DNA of 64,000 nucleotides from Pelosinus fermentans DSM 17108 (GTDB taxonomy: Bacteria; Bacillota; Negativicutes; DSM-13327): NCBI RefSeq assembly GCF_000271485.2, contig NZ_AKVN02000001.1, forward strand, positions 314,001 to 378,000. The letters run 5' to 3'. How positions within the stretch are numbered: the first letter of the stretch is position 1; every line of letters starts with the position of its first letter. The notes below the pieces were generated by a model, which was not told where the DNA came from, did not search any database, and worked only from the letters and a program-made list of their open reading frames with translations. The position numbers and the translations under genes were made by a program. Positions 45,523 to 53,325 of this stretch are shown here, one piece after another.

Positions 45523-46263
45523 GTGAACGTAAAGCAAAATAATGAATTTGATTTTTCAATATTGTTAACGCCGAAGCCAAATGAATCATCTGTTGATTAT
45601 GTTATAAATAATATTAAGGAATTGCTGTTAACTAAAAAAATAATACCTGGCGACAGGCTGCCTCCTGAAATGGAACTGGCTAAGTTATTATCTGTTAGCA
45701 GAGGGTCTATTCGAGAAGCAATGAAGATACTGGCCGCTTTTGGTATAATTGAAATAAGACGCGGCGACGGTACGTATGTGTCCTCTGATATTGAAGGTAA
45801 AGTTTTATTTGATCCTCTGTTGTTTAGTTTTATACTTTCTCAGCCAGAATTTGAAGAGTTAAAAGAATTACGCCTGCTATTAGAGAAAGATGTCATTCGC
45901 CTTGTAATAAAAAATGCCAATGATGATGATGTTCAAGCCTTGCGAAAGTGTTATGAAATCATGGAAGTTCTTAAAAATAATAATGAGCAAATGTATGACA
46001 AGGTTTTAGAATGTGACTTGGAATTTCATCGTATTCTTGGTAAAATCACAAGAAATAAACTGTTAGAAAAAATATATAATTTTGTGATGGAGTATTTCAA
46101 ACCGTTTATTGCACAAAGTATTCGGAAACATACGTATTTTAGTTTGGAATCGAAGCAAACCCATAAGAATATTTTAGAAGCCATTGAAAAAAGGGACTTT
46201 GTTACGGCAGAAAAAGCTGTGGAAGACTCGGTTGAAGTATGGAAAAATCTTATTTTTAAATAA
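45523..46263 (+). CDS. FadR-subfamily GntR regulator
   Basis: The protein has 246 residues from GTG 45523 (GAGGGG upstream). The N-terminal winged HTH is IIPGDRLPPEMELAKLLSVSRGSIREAMKILAAFGIIEIRRGDGTYV. The C-terminal FCD domain has metal-ligand-like Asp and His residues (ECDLEFHRILGKI, SKQTHKNILEAI). FCD proteins bind carboxylates, often sugar acids, through a bound metal. It follows the sugar-acid operon with its own promoter region. It is the best candidate for the TCAAACGTCT operators. Confidence 0.9.
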   Translation: MNVKQNNEFDFSILLTPKPNESSVDYVINNIKELLLTKKIIPGDRLPPEMELAKLLSVSRGSIREAMKILAAFGIIEIRRGDGTYVSSDIEGKVLFDPLLFSFILSQPEFEELKELRLLLEKDVIRLVIKNANDDDVQALRKCYEIMEVLKNNNEQMYDKVLECDLEFHRILGKITRNKLLEKIYNFVMEYFKPFIAQSIRKHTYFSLESKQTHKNILEAIEKRDFVTAEKAVEDSVEVWKNLIFK

Positions 46264-46273
46264 AGGTGAAGCA

Positions 46274-46330
46274 ATGAAAATTGGTCAATATGATGCAGTC
46301 ATTCAGGAAGCTGCGACATCCGGAGAATAA
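46274..46330 (+). CDS. 18-codon ORF after the GntR gene
   Basis: MKIGQYDAVIQEAATSGE has AAAGGTGAAG upstream, then TAA, then a terminator at 46333. It may be a coupled micropeptide or the remains of a deleted downstream gene. No homology is recognised. Confidence 0.3.
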   Translation: MKIGQYDAVIQEAATSGE

Positions 46331-46332
46331 AT

Positions 46333-46367
46333 AGAAAAAAGGGATCATTTTTGATCCCTTTTTTCTA
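46333..46367 (+). terminator. Rho-independent terminator
   Basis: AGAAAAAAGGGATCA / TGATCCCTTTTTTCT with a 4-base loop. Confidence 0.88.
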
Positions 46368-46473
46368 TTTATTTAAATAAGGTTTTCATGTAAATCATTT
46401 ACTATCGATTTAATTATAATTTATGGGTTATGGCGGGGGAGCAGGATAAGGTAAGAATATTGATTGATAGGGT

Positions 46474-46505
46474 TACAGCATTATACGTAACCGCACAATG
46501 CTGTA
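46474..46505. promoter_or_regulatory. Inverted repeat, probable sigma-54 activator (UAS) site
   Basis: TACAGCATT (46474-46482) pairs with AATGCTGTA (46497-46505). It lies about 80-110 bases upstream of a consensus sigma-54 promoter, the usual enhancer distance. The rest of 46380-46674 holds no gene. Confidence 0.6.
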
Positions 46506-46582
46506 CGGTTCGGTTGTCCTGATCGGTTCATTGCAGTAAAGATTCTAAAGACTTCATTGCACATATACACGGATTATGAGGA

Positions 46583-46599
46583 TGGCACGTTTATTGCAT
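46583..46599 (+). promoter_or_regulatory. Sigma-54 (-24/-12) promoter
   Basis: TGGCACGTTTATTGCAT matches the sigma-54 consensus TGGCACG-N4-TTGCA exactly, with GG at 46584-46585 and GC at 46596-46597 (10-base interval). The start of transcription should be near 46609, 65 bases before the YggT gene. Confidence 0.9.
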
Positions 46600-46674
46600 A
46601 GTTATTATATAGATGGAAGATAACTTCCAGCGTGAATCGTGAATATAGTAAGATAACCAAAATGGGAGGAAAAA

Positions 46675-47022
46675 ATGGAAAATAACAGAGTTTACAGATC
46701 TAATGAGAATAACGTGGTATTTAGAAGAATCGTGTATTATATACTCGGTGTATTTGAGGCTCTTTTTGCCTTTCGACTTATTTTCAAACTCCTTGGGGCA
46801 AATCCTGAGAGTGCCTTTGTGTCATTTATTTATACTATTTCAGGAAATTTCCTGGCCCCCTTCAGTGGTATTTTTAGAGCTGCGGTAAATAAAGGGATTG
46901 AAACGCAGTCGGTTCTGGAGCCTACTACCATTATAGCTATGGTTGTTTATGTGTTTATTGGCTATGGAATAGTAAGGTTAGTTAAAATTTACGAAAGCTC
47001 TAAAACGAGAAGATTACAATGA
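46675..47022 (+). CDS. YggT-family membrane protein
   Basis: The 115 residues have two hydrophobic helices (about 19-45 and 85-105) and the YggT pattern IVYYILGVFEALFAFRLIFKLLGANPES with ISGNFLAPFSGIFR. YggT proteins are small membrane proteins with roles in osmotic stress or cell division in other bacteria. It is first gene under the sigma-54 promoter, with a GGGAGG ribosome site. Operon with the next small peptide is likely (42-base gap). Confidence 0.85.
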   Translation: MENNRVYRSNENNVVFRRIVYYILGVFEALFAFRLIFKLLGANPESAFVSFIYTISGNFLAPFSGIFRAAVNKGIETQSVLEPTTIIAMVVYVFIGYGIVRLVKIYESSKTRRLQ

Positions 47023-47064
47023 AGGCTTAATCAATGAAGCATTAAGAAAACAAAGAGGTGACTT

Positions 47065-47172
47065 ATGGATAATGAGATAAAAGGATGGCGTAATTATCCA
47101 ATTGTAATTTTTACTGGCGTACTAGTACTATATACTGTCAGTAATTCAATTATTACACTATTTAATTTGTAA
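47065..47172 (+). CDS. 35-residue single-pass membrane peptide
   Basis: MDNEIKGWRNYPIVIFTGVL continues through one hydrophobic helix to FNL. AAGAGGTG is eight bases upstream, so translation is likely. It is unrecognised. It lies in the sigma-54 transcript after the YggT gene. Confidence 0.6.
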   Translation: MDNEIKGWRNYPIVIFTGVLVLYTVSNSIITLFNL

Positions 47173-47284
47173 GTATAAGTGGGTATATCTTTAATAGACA
47201 GTAATTTATTCAATTGGAAAGTTGTCACATCTCTGTAACATGTTGGTGTTATAATTAGAACAAGGAATTAAGGAGTGGATTTTA

Positions 47285-47665
47285 ATGAAAAACGTAGTTA
47301 AAAAAATAGTTGTTTTTTCAATGGTAGGTATGATGCAAATCGGTTTTGGTGCCTCAGTAATAGAAGCCTCATCGCTGCATAATAATGGTCCGCAGCGGAT
47401 AGCGCAATTAGATAATAGAGATCGTCACAATAATGATAAGCAGCGTGATAATGATAGGCAGCGCGATAATGATAGACAGCGTGATCATGATAGACGGGAG
47501 CGTGAAGAAAACGAACGGCATGAAAAAGAAATGCGGCGACGTGATCATGAGAATGACCGGGACTGGAATGATCGAAAAGAGAGAGAAAATCAACGTCATG
47601 AAAATACGAGAAATGAAATTGCAGCAGGCTTGATTGGAATCTTGATTGGCACGCAAATTAAATAA
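47285..47665 (+). CDS. Secreted Asp/Arg-rich repeat protein, function unknown
   Basis: The 126 residues have a signal peptide (about 1-28, MKNVVKKIVVFSMVGMMQIGF...). A middle section of tandem DNDRQR units and other D/R/E/H/N repeats (about 42-110) follows, then a short hydrophobic glycine-rich C terminus AAGLIGILIGTQ. The repeats are tandem at DNA level, so copy number may vary. The highly charged form suggests an envelope-bound, possibly cation- or polymer-binding protein. It is separated from the membrane peptide by 112 bases and may be in the sigma-54 operon or have its own promoter. Confidence 0.65.
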   Translation: MKNVVKKIVVFSMVGMMQIGFGASVIEASSLHNNGPQRIAQLDNRDRHNNDKQRDNDRQRDNDRQRDHDRREREENERHEKEMRRRDHENDRDWNDRKERENQRHENTRNEIAAGLIGILIGTQIK

Positions 47666-47692
47666 AATAATAATTCCTCTGGCAAAACAGAT

Positions 47693-47750
47693 ATACTCCC
47701 TTTATAGAAGACAGTTAAAATAATAACTGTTTCTATGAAGGGAGTATTTT
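47693..47750. terminator. Long hairpin terminator
   Basis: ATACTCCCTTTATAGAAGACAGTT pairs with AACTGTTTCTATGAAGGGAGTAT (one or two mismatches), 8-base loop, TTTT. Confidence 0.75.
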
Positions 47751-47751
47751 C

Positions 47752-47988
47752 ATGGGGAGAAACGGTAAGATTCCAATAGAAGAAAAAGTGAGTTCGATTG
47801 AAAAATATCTGAATGCCATCAATGAATTTTTCGATGCAGCTCTTTTAGCAGGGAGGACTTTATCTGGGGAGCACGGAATTAGCATAACAAAACGACCTCA
47901 TATTGCCAAGGCTTTAGGTGAAGCAGGGATCTACGCTGAAAATGGTCAAGATCCTAAAGGCCTTCTTAATCCAAGGAAGATTTGGTAG
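47752..47988 (+). pseudogene. Truncated FAD-linked oxidase (GlcD) C terminus
   Basis: The 78 residues contain the C-terminal FAD-oxidase signature: FDAALLAGRTLSGEHGIS, KRPHIAKALGEAG, DPKGLLNPRKIW. About 390 N-terminal residues (PCMH-type FAD domain) are missing. GGGAG lies before the ATG, so a fragment could still be made, but the enzyme cannot be complete. It is followed by a DcuC-type transporter. Confidence 0.82.
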
Positions 47989-48022
47989 GGGGATCATGAG
48001 ATGAAAATAGGAGGTGTAATTC

Positions 48023-49282
48023 ATGATTTGGATTGGTATTTTAATTGTAGCTTTAACATTTCTTGCTATCATCAGACGTTATGAAACCAGGCTGGTTCTA
48101 TTTGTAGCTGGCGTGGCAATGGCTTTAGTTGTTGGCAAGCCTTTAGTAGCAATAGATGCTTTCGCGAAAACAATGGTTAGCGGAGGGCTTGTAACAACGA
48201 TCTGTACAGTGATGGGCTTTTCTTATGTAATGAAACTAACTGGCTGTGATAGTCATCTGGTAAACTTATTAACGAGTTTACTAAAGCAAGCTAAGTTTAT
48301 CCTGATACCAGGAGCGGTTATCGTAACATGGATCATTAATATTGCTTTACCGAGTACCGCTGGCTGTGCTGCCGCTGTTGGCGCCGTATTAATACCTACA
48401 TTGATCGTATCTGGCGTACACCCTGCGATGGCTGCAGCTTGTGTCATGTCTGGTACGATTGGCAGTGTCATGAGTCCTGGTCTTGCACATAATCCATTTG
48501 TGGCAAAATTAGCCAATGTTGATGTGATGACAGTGATTGCTGGTCATACTATTCCTGCCCTTATTTCTCTTGCTGTTGCAGCAACAATGCTAACGATTGT
48601 TTGTCATTTGCGAAAAGAAGGTGCCAGTGCTGAGAGATCTACTGAAATTGCTAGTGGTGGTGAAAAATTTAAGGTTAACGTTGTAAAAGCTGTAGTTCCT
48701 GTCATTCCTCTGGTCTTGTTGGTACTAGGGAGCAAAATGGTTGCTCTGATTCCTGAGGTTACAGTTCCCCAAGCTATGATTATAGGTGCCATGCTTGGAT
48801 TTGTCGTAACATGGGGCAATGCACAAGAAATATCCAAAAGCTTTTTTAAGGGCATGGGTGACTCTTATGGAGAAATAGTGGGTATTATCATTGCAGCAGC
48901 TGTGTTCACCCAGGGAATGGATACCATTGGACTTACGGGTGCACTGATTGAAAATATGAAAGAATCACAGGATGTAGCAAGATATGCGGCATCCATCGGT
49001 CCATTTTTTCTCGCAGTTTTAAGTGGATCAGGTGATGCGGCTGCTCTTGCCTTCAATGGTGCAGTTACTCCGCATGCTGCGCAGTTTGGGTTTAAAATTA
49101 CAGATATGGGCTCCCTTGCTACAATATCTGGTGGTTTAGGACGTACAATGTCTCCTGTTGCTGGTGGTGCCATTGTATGTGCAACAATAGCTGGTGTAAA
49201 TCCGATGGAGATCGCTAAACGTACCGCCCCAGGAATGTTTTGTGCCCTTGTTGCTGTCTTAATTGTTTTTTCATTCAACTAA
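48023..49282 (+). CDS. DcuC-family C4-dicarboxylate transporter
   Basis: The 419 residues have about 12 hydrophobic segments. DcuC-type motifs include MGFSYVMKLTGCDSHLV, LPSTAGCAAAVGAVLIPTLI and GSVMSPGLAHNPFVAKLA, repeated in the second half (SGSGDAAALAFNGAVTPHA, RTMSPVAGGAIVCATIAG). It exchanges or effluxes C4-dicarboxylates such as succinate in anaerobic metabolism. The LysR gene following on the same strand may regulate it. AGGAGG precedes the start. Confidence 0.88.
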   Translation: MIWIGILIVALTFLAIIRRYETRLVLFVAGVAMALVVGKPLVAIDAFAKTMVSGGLVTTICTVMGFSYVMKLTGCDSHLVNLLTSLLKQAKFILIPGAVIVTWIINIALPSTAGCAAAVGAVLIPTLIVSGVHPAMAAACVMSGTIGSVMSPGLAHNPFVAKLANVDVMTVIAGHTIPALISLAVAATMLTIVCHLRKEGASAERSTEIASGGEKFKVNVVKAVVPVIPLVLLVLGSKMVALIPEVTVPQAMIIGAMLGFVVTWGNAQEISKSFFKGMGDSYGEIVGIIIAAAVFTQGMDTIGLTGALIENMKESQDVARYAASIGPFFLAVLSGSGDAAALAFNGAVTPHAAQFGFKITDMGSLATISGGLGRTMSPVAGGAIVCATIAGVNPMEIAKRTAPGMFCALVAVLIVFSFN

Positions 49283-49324
49283 TTTGCTGCTTAATCCAAT
49301 GTCGAACATGATTTATCATGGATA

Positions 49325-49376
49325 ACAGGGCTTATTTACCACAATGGCTGTACAAAACGTGGTAAATAAGCCCTGT
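49325..49376 (+). terminator. Terminator-like hairpin
   Basis: A perfect 18-bp stem ACAGGGCTTATTTACCAC / GTGGTAAATAAGCCCTGT with 16-base loop; weak T-run. Confidence 0.65.
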
Positions 49377-49501
49377 AATTATGCTGCCTGTTACATTTTT
49401 TAGTGAGTTGCCATATCATGGAATAGCGATTATAATTGCTTTGAAAAGAGTTACTTATTGCTACGATTTAAGCTTAGAACCTTTTGGTAAAGGAGGTCAA
49501 A

Positions 49502-50449
49502 ATGGAGATACGACATCTGGAATATTTCATAGAGGTAGCGCGGCAAAAGAGTTTTAGTAAAGCGGCTGACCAAATGCATATTTCCCAACCATCAATTAGT
49601 AAAATAATTAAAGAGATTGAGGGCCATTTTGGAGTGGTATTATTTTATCGTACTACAAAGTATGTGGAATTGACTGACGCAGGTGAAATTATTTTGGAAC
49701 AAGCAGAGAATATTGTTTCATCTTTTCAAAATATAAGTGCTAATTTAGTTGGAGGATCTAATTTAAAATCAGGGAAAATACGGATCGGTATTCCGCCAAT
49801 TACGGGTCTGACATCATTTTCCCGCTTATTTGGCCCTTTTAAAAGGGCCTATCCGAATATTAATATACAGCTATTTGAGTTCGGATCGAAGAAAATTGAA
49901 ACTGGCATTTTAGACGGGACACTAGACGTAGGCATAATATGTATTCCACCTAGTGATCAGGAGCTTTATGAAATGATTTGCAGTATCCAAGATCCCCTGC
50001 GGCTCGTCGTCCATCCAGAGCACCCTTTTGCCAAATGTGAAATCATTGACTATGGGAATCTGATCAATGAGTCTTTTGTGCTGTATAGTAATGACTTTAG
50101 TTTAAATGATCTCATTATCGACCGGTGCATGCAAGCCGGTTTTCGCCCTAATGTTATTTTTGAAACGCTGCAGCTTGAACTGATGACCCAACTGGTAGCA
50201 GATCATTTTGGTGTAGCTCTATTGCCAAGTACCGTTTGTCAACACTTGGATGCTAATGCACTGACGTCCCTTCCATTAGCTGACCCGCCAATCTATTTAC
50301 AGTTAGGAGTAGCCTGGAAAAAAGAACGATATGTTTCTCATGCCACAAAAGCATGGCTGCAGTTTGTAAAAGATAAGATCGATTTCGATGATAAAAAACC
50401 TGATATTACGCGGCATCAATGGTTTTGGGATACTGCTGCTCCGTCCTAA
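49502..50449 (+). CDS. LysR-family regulator with an unusual C-terminal tail
   Basis: The protein has 315 residues from ATG 49502 (AAGGAGG upstream). The HTH is FIEVARQKSFSKAADQMHISQPSISKIIKEIE, with the VLFYRTTK wing, then a normal effector domain (IGIPPITGLTSFSRL). It carries about 20 extra residues at the C terminus ending PDITRHQWFWDTAAPS. The same DIT-x-x-QWFWD-x-A tail ends the 47-residue protein encoded 213 bases downstream. It may regulate dcuC upstream. Confidence 0.88.
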   Translation: MEIRHLEYFIEVARQKSFSKAADQMHISQPSISKIIKEIEGHFGVVLFYRTTKYVELTDAGEIILEQAENIVSSFQNISANLVGGSNLKSGKIRIGIPPITGLTSFSRLFGPFKRAYPNINIQLFEFGSKKIETGILDGTLDVGIICIPPSDQELYEMICSIQDPLRLVVHPEHPFAKCEIIDYGNLINESFVLYSNDFSLNDLIIDRCMQAGFRPNVIFETLQLELMTQLVADHFGVALLPSTVCQHLDANALTSLPLADPPIYLQLGVAWKKERYVSHATKAWLQFVKDKIDFDDKKPDITRHQWFWDTAAPS

Positions 50450-50474
50450 ATAAAGACATGAATTTCATGTTTCA

Positions 50475-50490
50475 CCTATGTATACATAGG
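50475..50490. promoter_or_regulatory. 16-bp perfect palindrome
   Basis: CCTATGTATACATAGG lies 26 bases after the LysR stop, flanked by TTTC and GAAA. It could be an operator for the small-protein gene at 50662 or part of a hairpin. Confidence 0.4.
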
Positions 50491-50661
50491 AAATTACACT
50501 AACTCTATCCTGTGATGACTGCTTTTAGGCTACTTATTCCGAATCTAAATGCAATATATGCCGAATCCGTATTTCACTTCCGATTGTAAGAGGAATACAA
50601 TAAGATCAAGGCAAGCGTTATAAGTATGCTAAGCAGCCGACATAGGATTAGGAGGGATATT

Positions 50662-50805
50662 ATGAGCAGTTCAATCGATGCTCTAGATCAGAGAATCTTT
50701 GATAAGCCGGAAGAAGAATCTTCTGCTGAAGTTAAAAAAGATGAAGTGAAAGTTGTGGATATCACACAACAGCAATGGTTTTGGGATCAGGCAGTAATGT
50801 CATAA
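50662..50805 (+). CDS. 47-residue small protein sharing the LysR QWFWD tail
   Basis: AGGAGGGA is seven bases upstream of the ATG, so translation is very likely. The N-terminal part is acidic and lysine-rich (EEESSAEVKKDEVKV), and the end is VDITQQQWFWDQAVMS. The tail matches the C terminus of the LysR protein encoded just upstream; 15 DNA bases are identical there. It has no membrane segment and no recognised family. A terminator at 50852 follows. Confidence 0.6.
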   Translation: MSSSIDALDQRIFDKPEEESSAEVKKDEVKVVDITQQQWFWDQAVMS

Positions 50806-50851
50806 AATCGTTCTTGTTGTATTTGCACTACAAAATAATAGAAATTTTGCA

Positions 50852-50880
50852 GGTTTGGCTCTTTTGCCAAACCTTTTTTC
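50852..50880 (+). terminator. Rho-independent terminator
   Basis: GGTTTGGC / GCCAAACC stem, TCTTTT loop, T6. Confidence 0.82.
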
Positions 50881-50945
50881 TGCTATCCGGGACACGGGGA
50901 CAGGTCCCTTGTCCCAAATGATTTAATCTTCTGCTTTGCATCGAC

Positions 50946-51533
50946 CTAATCCAGCCATTTGACTTTCTTGGTCAAATCCGGATCTTGCCTTGGTCTGGGC
51001 TGAGGAGTAACTGCCGGGTAACCCAATGGAGTAATGGCGACAATTTCTCTAGTTGCAGGGATTTCTAACAAATCCCGCAGATGTTTCTCTTCGTCCAGAG
51101 GACCAGTCATCCAACAACCACCTAATCCGACGGCGACAGCTGCCAACAGCATGTTTTCTATAGCCGCACTAGTGCTTTCCAAATATGCTTTTCGATAAGC
51201 CGGATCGCTGCTGGCTTCGGTTAAAACTACAATTACAATGGGAGCATCTCCGTAGACATTAGCGAATTTTATAAACTCATTGCGTGGCATAAATGCTTTG
51301 TCGGGTGCGGCATCCCAACCTTTTGTATATTCGTCGACGATTTTTCCGTAATTTTCCCCCATTTTAGTTTTCGTATCACCGGATACTACTAAGAACTCCC
51401 AGGGTTGTAAATTTAATGCCGACGGGGCCCAATTGGCAGCATCTAATATTTTGAGTATATCTTCTTTTTTTACCGGGTCTGTCTTATACTTGCGAATGGA
51501 TCTTCGTTTATGTATTACCTCAAAAAATTCCAT
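50946..51533 (-). CDS. Nitroreductase-family FMN oxidoreductase
   Basis: The protein has 195 residues from ATG 51533 (AGGAGTG ten bases upstream). The FMN-binding start VIHKRRSIRKYKTD and NWAPSALNLQPWEFLVVS are typical, with LLAAVAVGLGGCWMTGP near the C terminus. It reduces nitro compounds or quinones with NAD(P)H. It is divergent from an HxlR-type redox/electrophile sensor, which probably regulates it. A second nitroreductase is at 56057. Confidence 0.88.
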   Translation of the reverse strand: MEFFEVIHKRRSIRKYKTDPVKKEDILKILDAANWAPSALNLQPWEFLVVSGDTKTKMGENYGKIVDEYTKGWDAAPDKAFMPRNEFIKFANVYGDAPIVIVVLTEASSDPAYRKAYLESTSAAIENMLLAAVAVGLGGCWMTGPLDEEKHLRDLLEIPATREIVAITPLGYPAVTPQPRPRQDPDLTKKVKWLD

Positions 51534-51576
51534 AATGATTTCACTCCTATTCATTTTTTTTCCTATTTCTTTGAGT

Positions 51577-51652
51577 TCAATAGTATCTTTATATGAATAT
51601 TTTTACAAGTACGCACATTTATATGATATACTACTAAAAACAATACTATTGA
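51577..51652. promoter_or_regulatory. Inverted repeat in nitroreductase/HxlR divergent promoter
   Basis: TCAATAGTAT (51577-51586) and ATACTATTGA (51643-51652) are exact inverse copies 56 bases apart, one near each start. They are likely HxlR operators or half-sites. Confidence 0.55.
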
Positions 51653-51668
51653 GAAGGATACATGAATT

Positions 51669-52007
51669 ATGGCAAAATTTCATTTTCAAGAAGGAACTTG
51701 CCCAGTGCTCGCCGTTCAAAATCTCATTACTGGAAAATGGAAACTTCTGATTTTATGGCAGTTGAGTCAGGGAACGAAACGGTTTAATGAGCTGCAAAAG
51801 CTGCTGCCGGATATTTCACAAGGAATACTTACTCACCAATTGCGGGAATTGGAACAGGATAGACTCGTTCATAGAGAGGTCTATAAGGAAGTACCACCTA
51901 AGGTTGAGTATTCATTAACTGAAATCGGTCAAAGCTTTATACCCGTCTTAAACGTCGTATGCGAATGGGGAACTGTTTATTTAAGCAATATAAAATCCTT
52001 AAAATGA
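51669..52007 (+). CDS. HxlR-family transcriptional regulator
   Basis: The protein has 112 residues. The conserved N-terminal Cys11 in GTCPV is the redox/electrophile-sensing residue in the family (HypR/YodB type). The winged HTH is [40 protein letters not shown]. It is divergent from the nitroreductase gene and probably controls it in response to quinones, aldehydes or nitro compounds. Confidence 0.9.
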   Translation: MAKFHFQEGTCPVLAVQNLITGKWKLLILWQLSQGTKRFNELQKLLPDISQGILTHQLRELEQDRLVHREVYKEVPPKVEYSLTEIGQSFIPVLNVVCEWGTVYLSNIKSLK

Positions 52008-52252
52008 AAAAATCTGCAATGTAGTCACCCTTCTTGTCTTATGAGAGGATGAAATTATAATTAATGAACAAAATAAAAAATACATACTCAGACTGCCAAT
52101 AGGAGGAGGTTTGAAATCATACTTCGGCATACAAAAGATAATGTTGAATTGATTGGTGAGGCTGCGATGATAATTAATATGTCAAATGCCGCTATGCAAC
52201 AAGAGGCAATCTTCGTTTCTGCGGCTCATTCTATATAAAGTGAGGTTTACAA
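52008..52252. other. Intergenic with an open frame lacking a standard start
   Basis: AGGAGGAGG at 52101 is followed by an open frame (52113-52238) encoding about 40 residues with no ATG, GTG or TTG at usable distance; the first ATG is at 52167. No family is recognised. Confidence 0.4.
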
Positions 52253-53119
52253 ATGCCAAAAAAACAACAAAAACAACGGGTCTGGAAAGAAATACAGCGA
52301 TATATTATCCTGTTTATTGGTTCTGTTATCTACGCTGCTGGTCTGGAAATATTCTTAGTTCCCAACAACGTTATTGATGGTGGTGTGGTTGGTCTTGCGA
52401 TTATGGCTAGTCATCTGACTGGCTTGCCGCTGGGAGTATTCTTAATTACCATAAATATACCGTTCATTTATTTGGGATATAAACAAATTGGTAAAACTTT
52501 TACATTATCAACGATATTTTCTATTATAGTCTTGTCCTATTTCACCAAAATGTTCTTGCCGGTTCCCGGTTTCACAGATGATTTATTTTTAGCGTCAATC
52601 TTCGGCGGTATCATTCTAGGAATCGGTGTAGGACTTATTGTGCGTTATGGCGGTTCATTGGACGGTTCGGAAATTGTAGCTATCTTAATGGACAAGCAAA
52701 GCAGCTTTTCTGTAGGCGAAATTGTCTTGATTATCAACCTGTTTATCTTAAGTGCAGCCGGACTGGTATTTGGCTGGGATCGAGCCATGTATTCCCTGGT
52801 TACATATTTTATCGCTTCGAAAGTAATTGATATCGTCATTGAAGGCTTGGATGAATCAAAAGCTGTTATCATTGTTTCAGATTATTCGGCATCTATTGCC
52901 GAAGCCCTCATGGCCCGTCTGGGCAGGGGTGTGACGATTTTGCACGGAGAAGGTGCCTATAAAGGTGACGAAAAACATATTCTCTACACCGTGATTACCA
53001 GACTCGAGATGGCAAAATTTAAATCACTTGTTTCAGAGATTGATGAGGATGCTTTTATAACGATTAATGATGTGCATGATGTAATGGGTGGCACGTTTAA
53101 AAAGAAAGCCATTCATTAA
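52253..53119 (+). CDS. YitT-family membrane protein
   Basis: The 288 residues have five to six hydrophobic segments forming the DUF161 domain (FLVPNNVIDGGVVGLAIMASHLTGLPLGVFL, GVGLIVRYGGSLDGSEIVAIL). A cytoplasmic C-terminal DUF2179 domain (IVSDYSASIAEALMARLGRGVTILHGEGAY) follows. YitT proteins are common in Firmicutes; the transport substrate is not established. It is monocistronic. Confidence 0.88.
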   Translation: MPKKQQKQRVWKEIQRYIILFIGSVIYAAGLEIFLVPNNVIDGGVVGLAIMASHLTGLPLGVFLITINIPFIYLGYKQIGKTFTLSTIFSIIVLSYFTKMFLPVPGFTDDLFLASIFGGIILGIGVGLIVRYGGSLDGSEIVAILMDKQSSFSVGEIVLIINLFILSAAGLVFGWDRAMYSLVTYFIASKVIDIVIEGLDESKAVIIVSDYSASIAEALMARLGRGVTILHGEGAYKGDEKHILYTVITRLEMAKFKSLVSEIDEDAFITINDVHDVMGGTFKKKAIH

Positions 53120-53128
53120 AAGCAAAAC

Positions 53129-53165
53129 AAGAGGTCAGTACTACTCAGTGTACTGGCCTCTTATT
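53129..53165 (+). terminator. Rho-independent terminator
   Basis: AGAGGTCAGTAC pairs with GTACTGGCCTCT (one G.T), 8-base loop, TATT. Confidence 0.7.
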
Positions 53166-53325
53166 GTGACAACTATGATTTCCTGAAAGTAACTTGTAAC
53201 AGAATGGCTCTTCCCTCAGATAGCATTTGGTGTTATCATCATTAATAACCTACTAAAAAAACTTTACTATTCCTATTCCCAGGCGGGCAGCAACCTCTCG
53301 CCAGTTTCTGCTGTCATTCAAGAGA

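Noticed and set aside
47430-47500. Short tandem DNA repeats resembling a CRISPR array
   Set aside because: They are in-frame codon repeats encoding DNDRQR units, with no spacers.
52113-52238. Open frame after AGGAGGAGG
   Set aside because: There is no ATG, GTG or TTG at usable distance and no recognised family; kept only as an intergenic note.
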